Shown here: positions 8,163-16,415 of the stretch, piece after piece
Position numbering within the stretch: position 1 is the stretch's first letter
Layout of the letters: the number at the start of each line of letters is the position of its first letter
Assembly (NCBI RefSeq): GCF_042657065.1
Contig: NZ_JBHSNF010000006.1
Coordinates: forward strand, 59,739 to 123,738
Direction: 5' to 3'
Source of the DNA: Rhodanobacter ginsengisoli
GTDB lineage: Bacteria > Pseudomonadota > Gammaproteobacteria > Xanthomonadales > Rhodanobacteraceae
DNA: 64,000 nt
Translations under genes and position numbers: made by a program
Notes under the pieces: model-generated
What the model saw: the letters and a program-made list of their open reading frames with translations, nothing else
Database searches by the model: none
Told to the model about the DNA's origin: nothing

Positions 8163-8840
8163 ATGCGCCACGTCGATCCACGTCGAACGATTTTCGCCGG
8201 CAGCCTCGTCGTCGCTGCCGCGTGGTTCGCCAGCCTGGCGCTGGCCACCGATGCGGCAACCATCACCCGCCAGGGCAACGGCAGGGGCGCGGCGCCGTGC
8301 ATGGCCTGCCATGGCGTCGATGGCGCGGGCCAGGCCAGTGCCGGCTACCCGCGGCTGGCCGGACTCGATGCGGCGTACCTGCAGAAGCAGCTGGAGGATT
8401 TCGCCAGCGGTGCACGCAGCAGCCCGGTGATGCAGGTGTCTGCCGCGGCACTCGATGCGGACGAGCGCCGGGCGCTGGCGCGCTACTACAGCGGGCTGCC
8501 GCTGCCGCCCGCGCTGGCCACCCCCGCCACGCCTCCGCCAGCCGCCGACAGTGTCGGGGCCGTGCTGGCCACGCGCGGACGCTGGGCCAGCCAGGTGCCC
8601 GCCTGCGTGCAATGCCACGGTCCCGGCGGGGTCGGCGTGGGGGCGCATTTCCCGCCCCTGGCCGGCCAGCCGGCCACGTATATCGCCACACAACTGATGG
8701 CCTGGCAGCAAGGCCGTCGGCACAACGACCCGCTGCAGCTGATGCAGCACCTGTCCGCCGCGCTCAGCGCGCAGGACATCCACGCCGTGGCCGACTGGTT
8801 TGCGGCGCAACCGCTGCCTGCACCGGGGACCGCGCCATGA
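8163..8840 (+). CDS. Periplasmic diheme cytochrome c (c4/TsdB-like)
   Basis: 225 residues: signal peptide (to about residue 29), then two cytochrome c domains, each with one haem motif, CMACH at about residue 47 and CVQCH at about 150. Each half has a downstream Met suitable as distal ligand (SSPVMQ and DPLQLMQ). A two-domain cytochrome c4-like protein next to tsdA corresponds to TsdB, the electron acceptor of thiosulfate dehydrogenase in several bacteria. It starts 11 bp after the binding-protein gene with a clear AGGAGA site, and its stop overlaps the tsdA start (ATGA), so the two are translationally coupled. Confidence 0.82.
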   Translation: MRHVDPRRTIFAGSLVVAAAWFASLALATDAATITRQGNGRGAAPCMACHGVDGAGQASAGYPRLAGLDAAYLQKQLEDFASGARSSPVMQVSAAALDADERRALARYYSGLPLPPALATPATPPPAADSVGAVLATRGRWASQVPACVQCHGPGGVGVGAHFPPLAGQPATYIATQLMAWQQGRRHNDPLQLMQHLSAALSAQDIHAVADWFAAQPLPAPGTAP

Positions 8841-9781
8841 AGAGCCTGCCCGGAGCCCTTGCGCTGATCCTCGCGGCCGCGGTCGTGTCGAGCGGCTGCA
8901 CGCCGAGTTCCGCCGATACGGTGGCGGCCCAGCCCGCCGCGGCGTCCACCGCGGCACCGGCGCCCGCGCCGATGGCGGCGTCGTTCGTGCCGCCGCCGGA
9001 AGCGGCGATTCCCGCCGGCCCCCTCGGCGAGGTGATCCGCCAGGGCCGCGCCATCTTCACCGACACGCCGACCCATGCCCGCGCCTATGTGGGCAATGAC
9101 CTCAGCTGCAGCAACTGCCATCTGGATGCGGGCCGGCAGGCCAACTCCGCGCCGCTGTGGGGTGCCTACGGCCTGTATCCGCAGTACCGCAAGAAGAACG
9201 GCCGGGTGAACACGTTGGGCGAACGCATGCAGGGCTGCTTCCGCTATTCCATGAACGGCAAGGCGCCAGCGCTGGACAGCGCCGAGATGGTCGCGCTGGA
9301 AACCTATGCGTGGTGGATGGCGAAGGGTGCGCCGGTTGGCGTCGCCCTGAAGGGCGCCGGCTATCCGAAGCAGGGCTTCAAGCCGCCGCGGCCGCCGGAT
9401 TACGCACGCGGCGAGCAGGTCTACGCGAAGAACTGCGCGCTGTGCCACGGCAGCGATGGCCAGGGCCAGCAGGTGGCCGGCCGCAACGTCTTCCCGCCGC
9501 TGTGGGGGCCGCAGTCGTTCAACTGGGGTGCCGGCATGCACCAGATCGACAATGCCGCCGCCTTCATCAAGGCGAACATGCCGTTCAGTCGCGGCGACAC
9601 CCTGAGCGCCCAGGACGCGTGGGACGTGGCGATGTTCATGGACGCCCACGAGCGGCCGCAGGATCCGCGCTACGGCGGCGATCTGTCCGAGACGCGCCGG
9701 AAGTATCACGACAGCCCGATGTCGCTGTATGGCACCGAGGTGAATGGCCACCTGCTGGGATCGTCCCCGGCCCGACCCTGA
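8837..9781 (+). CDS. tsdA: TsdA-type diheme thiosulfate dehydrogenase / tetrathionate reductase
   Basis: 314 residues with a lipoprotein-like signal (VVSSGC, Cys21). Two haem-binding motifs are present: CSNCH and CALCH. Between them lies GERMQGCFRYSMNGK. In characterised TsdA enzymes the Cys in this segment is the unusual axial ligand of the catalytic haem and is preceded by the haem-1 motif in the same spacing. The C-terminal NMPF supplies a Met for haem 2. The enzyme oxidises two thiosulfates to tetrathionate in the periplasm. Coupling to the TsdB-like gene by a 4-bp overlap and the neighbouring sulfur genes support the call. The lipid anchor would place it at a membrane surface. Confidence 0.85.
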   Translation: MKSLPGALALILAAAVVSSGCTPSSADTVAAQPAAASTAAPAPAPMAASFVPPPEAAIPAGPLGEVIRQGRAIFTDTPTHARAYVGNDLSCSNCHLDAGRQANSAPLWGAYGLYPQYRKKNGRVNTLGERMQGCFRYSMNGKAPALDSAEMVALETYAWWMAKGAPVGVALKGAGYPKQGFKPPRPPDYARGEQVYAKNCALCHGSDGQGQQVAGRNVFPPLWGPQSFNWGAGMHQIDNAAAFIKANMPFSRGDTLSAQDAWDVAMFMDAHERPQDPRYGGDLSETRRKYHDSPMSLYGTEVNGHLLGSSPARP

Positions 9782-9835
9782 CGGGACGCCGCCGCGCCAC
9801 TCGAATGCCCGGTTTGCGCCCGGCCCGGCGCGGGC

Positions 9836-9859
9836 GTATATTAACAAACTCGAATATAC
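9836..9859. promoter_or_regulatory. Palindromic operator candidate before the persulfide-dioxygenase gene
   Basis: GTATATT (9836-9842) and AATATAC (9853-9859) form a perfect inverted repeat with a 10-bp spacer, in an AT-rich island of otherwise GC-rich DNA. Genes for Blh-type persulfide dioxygenases are commonly repressed by the ArsR-family persulfide sensor BigR/SqrR, which binds AT-rich palindromes at this position. No such regulator gene is found within the window, so the binding protein is an inference. Confidence 0.55.
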
Positions 9860-9876
9860 ACCCGGAAGCCCGGGTG
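9859..9876 (+). other. Leader hairpin before the persulfide-dioxygenase gene
   Basis: CACCCGG, loop AAGC, CCGGGTG: a perfect 7-bp stem directly after the operator candidate. It lacks a T-tract, so it could be a weak terminator of tsdA read-through or a 5' leader structure. Confidence 0.35.
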
Positions 9877-9950
9877 CAGCGGGTGGGCCGGCTGCGGTGC
9901 CGGCCCGTTCAGGGCGTCCGCGCCGGCACCGCCGAACCGAGGAGCAGGCC

Positions 9951-10817
9951 ATGCAACGTCCCGAAGTGAAAGCGTTCTTCCATGCGTCGAGCAACACTTT
10001 CAGCTACGTGGTGTGGGATCCGGTGACGCAGAAGGCGGCGGTGCTGGACAGCGTGCTCGACTATGACGCGGCGTCCGGCCGCACCGGGCGCGAATCGGCC
10101 GACGCCCTCATCGCCTTCGTGCGGGCGCAGGAGCTGACCGTGGAGTGGGTCATCGACACCCACGTGCATGCCGATCACCTCTCGGCGGCGCCCCATGTGC
10201 AATCCATCCTGGGCGGCAAGCTCGGCATCGGCGAGCACGTTCGTGCGGTGCAGGAGAGCTTCGGCACGCTGTTCAACGCGGGCAGCGAGTTCCGTCGCGA
10301 TGGCAGCCAGTTCGATCATCTGTTCAGCGACGGCGAGCGCTACCTGATCGGCAGCATCGAGGCCACGGCCATTCACACGCCGGGCCATACGCCGGCCTGC
10401 ATGACCCACCTGATCGGCGACGCCGCGTTCGTCGGCGACACCTTGTTCATGCCCGACTACGGCACCGCCCGCTGCGACTTTCCCGGTGGCGACGCGGCCA
10501 CCCTGTTCCGCTCGATCCAGAAGATCTTCGCGCTGCCGGACAGCACCCGCCTCTTCCTGTGCCATGACTACAAGGCGCCCGGTCGCGACGAGTTTGCCTG
10601 CGAGACCACGGTAGGCGCCGAACGTCGCGGCAACATCCACGTGCACGAGGGCGTCGGCGAAGCGGACTTCGTGAGCATGCGCACCACGCGCGACGCCACC
10701 TTGTCGATGCCGCAGCTGATCCTGCCCGCGGTGCAGGTGAACATGCGCGCCGGCCGGCTGCCCCCGGCCGAGGACAACGGCGTGCGCTATCTGAAAATTC
10801 CGCTGGATGCGATCTGA
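9951..10817 (+). CDS. MBL-fold persulfide dioxygenase (ETHE1/Blh-type)
   Basis: 288 residues; AGGAG lies 6 bp before the ATG. The metallo-beta-lactamase motif THVHADH (about residue 66) is followed by HTPGHTPAC, GDTLFMPDYGTARCDFPGG and FLCHDY. This set of metal ligands and the Gly-Thr-Ala-Arg-Cys-Asp-Phe segment are characteristic of ETHE1-like sulfur dioxygenases and the Blh proteins of BigR operons. They oxidise glutathione persulfide to sulfite using one Fe. The sulfite formed could be exported by the TauE protein encoded at 11388. The gene begins a new unit after the palindrome at 9836. Confidence 0.85.
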   Translation: MQRPEVKAFFHASSNTFSYVVWDPVTQKAAVLDSVLDYDAASGRTGRESADALIAFVRAQELTVEWVIDTHVHADHLSAAPHVQSILGGKLGIGEHVRAVQESFGTLFNAGSEFRRDGSQFDHLFSDGERYLIGSIEATAIHTPGHTPACMTHLIGDAAFVGDTLFMPDYGTARCDFPGGDAATLFRSIQKIFALPDSTRLFLCHDYKAPGRDEFACETTVGAERRGNIHVHEGVGEADFVSMRTTRDATLSMPQLILPAVQVNMRAGRLPPAEDNGVRYLKIPLDAI

Positions 10818-10855
10818 ATCCGGCCCGCCCACAACCATTCCGCAGGAGAACACCG

Positions 10856-11278
10856 ATGCAGCTTCGGCCGCTTTCAAGAGACCTCAGCGTCAGCCCCCAG
10901 ATCGGAGTCGCCGACATCGCGGCGCTCGCCGCGCAGGGCTTTCGCAGCGTCATCAACAACCGTCCCGATGGCGAAGAGCCGGGCCAGCCGACCAGCGCCA
11001 TGCTGGCCGCCGCGGCAAGCCAGGCCGGGCTCGACTATCGGCATATTCCGGTGGTGCCGGGCCAGTTGCAGGAGGCGCAGGTGAGCGCATTCGCCGCGGC
11101 GCTGGCCGACCTGCCCGGACCCGTGCTGGCGTTCTGCCGCACCGGTACGCGTTCCAGCACCTTGTGGGCACTGCAGGCGAAGGGCCCGGCCGATGCGATC
11201 CTGGAAACCGCCCGCACCGCCGGCTACGACCTGTCGGCGCTGCGGCCCCGACTGGGCGACGCGGCGCACGTTCAGTAG
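10856..11278 (+). CDS. DUF442 (Blh phosphatase-like/rhodanese-like) sulfur transferase-type protein
   Basis: 140 residues with AGGAGA 8 bp before the ATG. The fold resembles dual-specificity phosphatases, with LSVSPQIGVADIAALAAQGFRSVINNRPDGEE near the start and a P-loop-like CRTGTRSS (Cys at about residue 92). This domain (TIGR01244/DUF442) is found fused to, or encoded beside, Blh-type persulfide dioxygenases. Here it directly follows that gene. The active-site Cys would fit sulfur transfer or persulfide chemistry better than phosphatase action. The exact reaction is not established for this group. Confidence 0.8.
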   Translation: MQLRPLSRDLSVSPQIGVADIAALAAQGFRSVINNRPDGEEPGQPTSAMLAAAASQAGLDYRHIPVVPGQLQEAQVSAFAAALADLPGPVLAFCRTGTRSSTLWALQAKGPADAILETARTAGYDLSALRPRLGDAAHVQ

Positions 11279-11387
11279 ACCGCCACGGCCTGCCTCGGCC
11301 CATGAGCTCGCCCCGTGCGAGCGGATGGGTCGACGTTCGAGCTATTCCGTCTCGCCGACCGAAGACATTCGCCACCGGAATCCCCCC

Positions 11388-12164
11388 ATGCACCATCTGC
11401 TGACCTTGCAGGCCCTGCTCGCCATCGTGTGCGGTTCGGCCGTGGGCTTCTCGCTCGCGCTGATCGGCGGCGGCGGCTCGATCCTCGCCGTGCCGCTGCT
11501 GCTGTACGTGGTCGGGGTGCACGATCCGCACCTGGCGATCGGGACCAGTGCCCTGGCGGTGGCGATCAACGCGTTCGCCAACCTGATCCCGCACGCCCGC
11601 GCCGGTCATGTGCGCTGGAAGGCGGCATTCACCTTCGCCGCCACCGGCGTGGTCGGCGCGTACATCGGATCGAGCATCGGCAAGGCGGTCAACGGGCAGC
11701 ACCTGCTGGTGCTGTTCGCCCTGCTGATGCTGGTGGTGGCGGCGCTGATGCTGCGTGGCCGCCGCGGCGGCCCGGATCGCTACCCGCTGCCGCACATGTA
11801 CCCGCGGCTCGGCGCGATCGGCCTGGGTGCCGGAGGGCTGTCCGGCTTCTTCGGCATCGGCGGCGGCTTCCTGATCGTGCCCGGGCTGATGTTCGCCAGC
11901 GGCATGGAGATCATCTACGCCATCGGCACATCGCTGTTCGCGGTGGGTTCATTCGGCCTCACCGCGGCAGCCAACTACGCCATCTCCGGTCTGATCGACT
12001 GGCCGGTCGCGGCGGAGTTCATCGGCGGCGGCATCGTCGGTGGCTGGCTCGGCGCGATCGGCGCGAAGCGGCTGGCGAAGACGCGCGGCGCGTTGAACCT
12101 GATCTTCGCGCTGGCGATCATCGCGGTGGCGATCCTGATGCTGTTCAAGAGCCTGCGCGGCTGA
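11388..12164 (+). CDS. TauE/SafE-family sulfite/sulfonate exporter
   Basis: 258 residues with about eight hydrophobic segments and the twin signatures of the family: GFSLALIGGGGSILAVPLLLYVVG near the N-terminus and LSGFFGIGGGFLIVPGL in the second half. Between the halves is a short basic loop. Such proteins move sulfite or related organosulfur anions across the inner membrane. Its position after the persulfide dioxygenase suggests removal of the sulfite product. The open frame extends upstream, but the ATG at 11388 gives the canonical N-terminus; the ribosome-binding site is weak. Confidence 0.88.
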   Translation: MHHLLTLQALLAIVCGSAVGFSLALIGGGGSILAVPLLLYVVGVHDPHLAIGTSALAVAINAFANLIPHARAGHVRWKAAFTFAATGVVGAYIGSSIGKAVNGQHLLVLFALLMLVVAALMLRGRRGGPDRYPLPHMYPRLGAIGLGAGGLSGFFGIGGGFLIVPGLMFASGMEIIYAIGTSLFAVGSFGLTAAANYAISGLIDWPVAAEFIGGGIVGGWLGAIGAKRLAKTRGALNLIFALAIIAVAILMLFKSLRG

Positions 12165-12234
12165 TCCCTGCGCATCGGCCCGGCTTCGGCCCGTGCTGCG
12201 TCACAATGCCGGCTGATTCTGGCGGGAGTGCGGG

Positions 12235-13092
12235 ATGATCTTCGTTTGGCTGAGCGTGCTGTGCAGCGTGCTGGTCTCGGTGCTGCTGAAGCTAGCACGC
12301 CGTCTCGATGTCGACGTGGGCCAGGCGATCGCCTGGAACTACGTGGTGGCCGGCGTGCTCACCGCGCTGGTGCTGCAGCCCCCGCTGGCGGGGCTGCGCG
12401 CACCCGGCGCGCCGTGGCTGGCGCTGGCCGGGCTGGGCCTGCTGCTGCCGACGATCTTCCTTGCGCTGGGCGCGTCGGTGCGGCATGCCGGCATCGTCCG
12501 CAGCGACGCGGCGCAGCGGCTGTCGCTGCTGATCTCGCTGCTGGCCGCGTTCGTGCTGTTCGGCGAACGGCTCACCGCGCTCAAGCTGGCCGGCATCGTG
12601 CTGGGGCTGCTGGCGCTGCTGTGCATGATCTGGCGTACCGGCGCCGCGGCTCGCAGCGACGGCGTCGCCGCCTGGCTCTACCCGCTGCTGGTGTTCGCCG
12701 GCTTCGGCACCATCGACATCCTGTTCAAGCGGGTGGCGCTGGCCGGCGTGCCGCTGGGCGCGTCGCTGCAGGCGATGTTCGCGCTGGCGCTGCCGCTCGC
12801 ATTCGCCCTGCCGCTGTGGCGGCACCTGCGCGGACGCGTCCGTTTCAACGGGCGCAGTGCGTTGGGCGGCATCGCCCTGGGCCTGGCCAATTTCGGCAAC
12901 ATCCTGTTCTACCTGCGCGGCCATCGCGCGCTGCCGCAGCACCCGGCGCTGGTCTTCGCCAGCATGAACATCGGCGTGGTGGCGCTGGGCGCGCTGGTCG
13001 GCCTGCTGCTGTTCCGCGAGCGGCTGAGCCGGCTCAACCTCGGTGGCGTGCTGCTGGCCCTGCTGGCGATCGGCGTGATCGCGTGGGGCTGA
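12235..13092 (+). CDS. EamA/DMT-superfamily transporter
   Basis: 285 residues with ten hydrophobic segments arranged as two five-helix repeats. The end of the first repeat is SLLISLLAAFVLFGERLTALKLAGIVLGLLALL. The second ends LVGLLLFRERLSRLNLGGVLLALLAIGVIAWG. This is the classical EamA pattern with FGER/FRER motifs. A GGGAG site precedes the ATG at 12235. The substrate is not predictable; DMT carriers export amino acids, metabolites or drugs. It starts 70 bp after the TauE gene and may or may not belong to the sulfur cluster. Confidence 0.85.
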   Translation: MIFVWLSVLCSVLVSVLLKLARRLDVDVGQAIAWNYVVAGVLTALVLQPPLAGLRAPGAPWLALAGLGLLLPTIFLALGASVRHAGIVRSDAAQRLSLLISLLAAFVLFGERLTALKLAGIVLGLLALLCMIWRTGAAARSDGVAAWLYPLLVFAGFGTIDILFKRVALAGVPLGASLQAMFALALPLAFALPLWRHLRGRVRFNGRSALGGIALGLANFGNILFYLRGHRALPQHPALVFASMNIGVVALGALVGLLLFRERLSRLNLGGVLLALLAIGVIAWG

Positions 13093-13172
13093 GCGGCCAC
13101 GGGTCGCCGCGGCGCGCTGCCGTTACACTCGCCATCCGGCCTTCGTGACCGATACATCCGCAAAGGTGGCGC

Positions 13173-13400
13173 ATGACAACGACCTTGTCCTCAACCATCA
13201 CGTGTCCGTTCTGTGGTCATGCGAAGCTCGAGACCATGCCGGTGGATTGCTGCATCCATTTCTACGAGTGCACGGGTTGCGGCGAGCTGCTTTCGCCATT
13301 GCCCGGCAAGTGCTGCGTGTTCTGCTCATACGCCGACGTGCCGTGCCCTCCGGTTCAGCTCGCACTCGCGGCAGGTGACGCATCGGGCTGCTGCGGCTGA
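13173..13400 (+). CDS. Small cysteine-rich GDCCVxC-type protein
   Basis: 75 residues with ten cysteines. The motif GKCCVFCSYADVPCPPVQ matches the GDCCVxC family (Asp replaced by Lys here), which includes selenoprotein members. An N-terminal ITCPFCGH and a YECTGCGE pair form a zinc-ribbon-like unit. The C-terminus ends CCG. AGGTGG lies 7 bp before the ATG. The function of this family is unknown; members often occur near metal or sulfur handling genes, which fits the cluster to the left. Confidence 0.75.
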   Translation: MTTTLSSTITCPFCGHAKLETMPVDCCIHFYECTGCGELLSPLPGKCCVFCSYADVPCPPVQLALAAGDASGCCG

Positions 13401-13632
13401 CCGGCCCATCCGAGGAATGCACGCGGTGCGCGGGTCCTGCCGCCACTGCGCGGGCCGGACCGTTCAAGGGCATGGCAGCCTGAGTTCCCCCGTCCGGCGC
13501 CCGGGAGTCTCGTGGCGCCGGGTCGCCAGGGGGCGAACGTTCCTGCGCCGCAGGCAATGACTTCTGGGTGATGAAAGCCGGTCGACCGGGCCCCTATGCT
13601 GGGATTTGGCCCGATGACCCAGGATGTTCCCC

Positions 13633-15240
13633 ATGCGCAAACTCCCCCTCGCCGCGGCGCTCGCCGCGCTGTTGCTCAGCTCGGTCGCGATCGCCGGCCC
13701 GGACAAGAAGGACGACAAGGCCAAGCCGGCGGCGAAGCCCGATGCCGCGCTGGTGCAGCCGCAGTCGTCGACCAGCGAGGGTTCGGTGTCGGTCGAGGGC
13801 AAGCGCATCGACTACAAGGCGGTGGCCGGTACCCTGGTGTTGCACGGCAGCGGCGACAAGGAGGACGAGCCGCAGGTCAGCATGTTCTACGTGGCGTATT
13901 TCAAGAAGGGCGTGGATGCGGCGAAGCGGCCGGTCACCTTCATCTACAACGGCGGCCCGGGTTCGGCGACGGTGTGGCTGCACATGGGCGCGTTCGGCCC
14001 GAAGCGCGTGGTGACGGCGGACGATACGCATACGCCGGCGGCGCCGTACCGGCTGATCAACAACGACTACAGCCTGCTCGATGCTTCCGACGTGGTGTTC
14101 ATCGATGCGCCCGGCGCGGGCTTCAGCCGGCTGATCGCCGACGAAGCGGACAAGAGCAAGCGCGAGGAGCAGATGAAGGATCGCAAGAAGGCGATCTACG
14201 GCGTCGACGGCGACGGCCACGCGTTCGCCCAGTTCATCACCCAGTTCATGTCGAAATACGGTCGCTGGAATTCGCCGAAGTACCTGTTCGGCGAGAGCTA
14301 CGGCACCACCCGGTCGGCGGTGGTGGCGAACATCCTCACCAACGAGGACAGCGTCGACCTCAACGGCGTGATCCTGCTGTCGCAGATCCTCAGCTTCGAC
14401 ACCAGCATCGACGGGCCCGAGTTCAATCCCGGCATCGACCTGCCGTACGAGCTGGGGCTGCCGACCTATGCCGCCACCGCGTTCTACCACCACAAGCTGC
14501 CGCAGCAGCCGGCGGCGCTGGAGCCGTTCCTGCATGAGGTGGAGCAGTACGCGATGGGCCCCTACGCGCAGGCGCTGACGGCCGGCTCGCGCCTGGGTGA
14601 GGCCCAGAAGCAGGCGGTGGCCGAGAAGCTGCACCAGTACACCGGCCTGCCGGTGGCCTACCTGCTGAAGGCGAACCTGCGCGTGAGCGGCGGCATGTTC
14701 GAGCATGAGTTGCAGACCGGCGACGACACCACCACCGGCCGGCTGGACACGCGCTTCTCCGGGCCGTCGATCGACCCGATGGGCAAGAACTCCGAATACG
14801 ACCCGCAGTCCTCGGCGATCAGCTCGGCCTACGTGGCGGCGTTCAACGACTACGTGCGCAAGCAGCTGAAGTTCGGCGACGGCCAGCACTACCGGCTGTT
14901 TGCCGACATCGACCATTGGGACTCCTCGCACAAGGCACCGGGCGTGCAGGGCGAGGCGCTGCAGTCCTCGACCAACGTGATGCCGGACCTGGCGATGGCG
15001 ATGAAGACCGATCCGAACCTCAAGGTCTACGTCAACGGCGGCTATTACGACCTGGCCACGCCGTACTTCGCGGCCGACTACGAAGACCATCACCTGCCGA
15101 TCCCGGCCAGCCTCGACGCCAACATCAGCTACTCGTGGTATCCGTCCGGGCACATGGTGTACGCGCACGAGCCGTCGCTGAAACTGCTGCACGACAACGT
15201 CGCCCGCTTCATCGAGCAGACCGACAACGTCGGCCACTGA
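13633..15240 (+). CDS. Secreted S10-family serine carboxypeptidase
   Basis: 535 residues with signal peptide (LPLAAALAALLLSSVAIAG) followed by a charged Lys/Asp stretch. The alpha/beta hydrolase core of peptidase family S10 is clear: TFIYNGGPGSATVWLHMGAFGP near residue 100, catalytic Ser in FGESYGT (about residue 222), Asp in NGGYYDLATPY, and His in YPSGHMVY. It would remove C-terminal residues from peptides in the periplasm or outside. The ATG at 13633 is chosen because AGGA lies 8 bp before it; an ATG at 13624 is also in frame. The 232 bp upstream contain no recognisable gene. Confidence 0.88.
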   Translation: MRKLPLAAALAALLLSSVAIAGPDKKDDKAKPAAKPDAALVQPQSSTSEGSVSVEGKRIDYKAVAGTLVLHGSGDKEDEPQVSMFYVAYFKKGVDAAKRPVTFIYNGGPGSATVWLHMGAFGPKRVVTADDTHTPAAPYRLINNDYSLLDASDVVFIDAPGAGFSRLIADEADKSKREEQMKDRKKAIYGVDGDGHAFAQFITQFMSKYGRWNSPKYLFGESYGTTRSAVVANILTNEDSVDLNGVILLSQILSFDTSIDGPEFNPGIDLPYELGLPTYAATAFYHHKLPQQPAALEPFLHEVEQYAMGPYAQALTAGSRLGEAQKQAVAEKLHQYTGLPVAYLLKANLRVSGGMFEHELQTGDDTTTGRLDTRFSGPSIDPMGKNSEYDPQSSAISSAYVAAFNDYVRKQLKFGDGQHYRLFADIDHWDSSHKAPGVQGEALQSSTNVMPDLAMAMKTDPNLKVYVNGGYYDLATPYFAADYEDHHLPIPASLDANISYSWYPSGHMVYAHEPSLKLLHDNVARFIEQTDNVGH

Positions 15241-15244
15241 GCGG

Positions 15245-16294
15245 TCAGCGCTTGGGTGAGCCGGTGTGCCGCGGCCCGGTCGAGCCGCGAACCACCAGCT
15301 CGGGGCTGAAGCCTTCGTTGGCATGCCGGGCCGGCTCGCCGTTGGCCTCGCGTTGCAGGTCGTCGATCAGCCGCTGGGCCGCGTGCCGCGCGATCTCCTC
15401 GGTGGCCTGGCGCGCGGTGGTCAGGGCCGGCCAGGACTGCTTGGAGAACGGGCTGTCCTCGAAGCCGGCGATCGACAGCTCGTACGGCACGTTGATGCCG
15501 TCCGAGTGCGCCGCCGCCAGGACGCCGGCGGCGATCTCGTCGTTCGAGCCGAAGATCGCGGTGGGGCGGTCCTTCAGCGCCAGCAGCTTGCGTGCGCCGC
15601 GGAAGCCGTCGTCGAAGGTGTAGTCGCCGGGCAGGATCAGCTTGCGGTCCAGCGCGATGCCGTAATCCTTCAGCGCGTCCTCGTAGCCCTGGTAGCGCTC
15701 GGGGCTGGAGCGGTGCTCGCGCCCGCCCCACAGGAAACCGATGCGCTGGTGGCCGAGCTGGATCAGGTGCTCGGTGATCGCGTAGGCCGCGTCGCGGTCG
15801 TCGACGTAGACGCAGGGGTAGCCGTCCTGCGGGTCCTTGCGTGCGGAGATGATCCGCATGAACGGGACCTTCGCCTCGCTCAGGCGGCGGATCAGTTCCG
15901 GCTGCTCCGACATCGGCGGCGCCAGTACCAGCCCGGCCAGCCGCGAGCGCCGCACCAGCTCGCGCAATTCGTCGGCGAGGTCGGGCGAGGACGAGTCGCA
16001 GGGATGGATCTGCAGGCCGAAGCCGCTGTTGCGGCAGGCGGCCAGCGCGCCGCGCTGCAGGTTGATGATGTAGTGCGCGTTGGGATTGTCGTAGACCAGC
16101 CCCAGCGCATAGGCGCGGGTACTGCGCAGGCTGCGTGCGGACGGGTCGGGCTGGTAGCCGAGCGCGTCGATCTCGCGCTGCACTTTCTCGCGGGTGCGCG
16201 CATGCACCGACGGTTCGTTGTTGATCACGCGCGAAACGGTCTTCAGCGAGACGCCTGCCCGTTCCGCGACATCCTTTATGGTGGCGCTACGCAC
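15245..16294 (-). CDS. LacI-family regulator of the amino-sugar locus (NagR/NagQ-like)
   Basis: About 349 residues: N-terminal LacI DNA-binding domain (ATIKDVAERAGVSLKTVSRVINN with hinge GYQPDPSARSLRS) and a periplasmic-binding-protein-like effector domain ending in ELVVRGST. A GTG at 16294 has GAGG 8 bp upstream and gives the usual short LacI N-terminus; GTG 16327 and ATG 16315 are also in frame. It sits at the end of a leftward pair with the sugar transporter and beside genes for hexosaminidase and kinase, like the nag regulators of Xanthomonas. The effector would be a GlcNAc-derived sugar (inference). Confidence 0.85.
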   Translation of the reverse strand: MRSATIKDVAERAGVSLKTVSRVINNEPSVHARTREKVQREIDALGYQPDPSARSLRSTRAYALGLVYDNPNAHYIINLQRGALAACRNSGFGLQIHPCDSSSPDLADELRELVRRSRLAGLVLAPPMSEQPELIRRLSEAKVPFMRIISARKDPQDGYPCVYVDDRDAAYAITEHLIQLGHQRIGFLWGGREHRSSPERYQGYEDALKDYGIALDRKLILPGDYTFDDGFRGARKLLALKDRPTAIFGSNDEIAAGVLAAAHSDGINVPYELSIAGFEDSPFSKQSWPALTTARQATEEIARHAAQRLIDDLQREANGEPARHANEGFSPELVVRGSTGPRHTGSPKR

Positions 16295-16415
16295 CCGCTG
16301 AACCTCGTGAACCATGGAGTAAGGCACCGTGCGCCATCGCGCCGACCGGACCGCGCGGAAGCGCGCGGAACCTGCTGCATCCTAGCTTATGGGCCCGCGG
16401 GGAGCGAAGCGCAAT

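Noticed and set aside
13401..13632. Open frames between the cysteine-rich gene and the S10 peptidase
   Set aside because: Arg/Ala/Pro-rich shadows without ribosome-binding site or any conserved motif.
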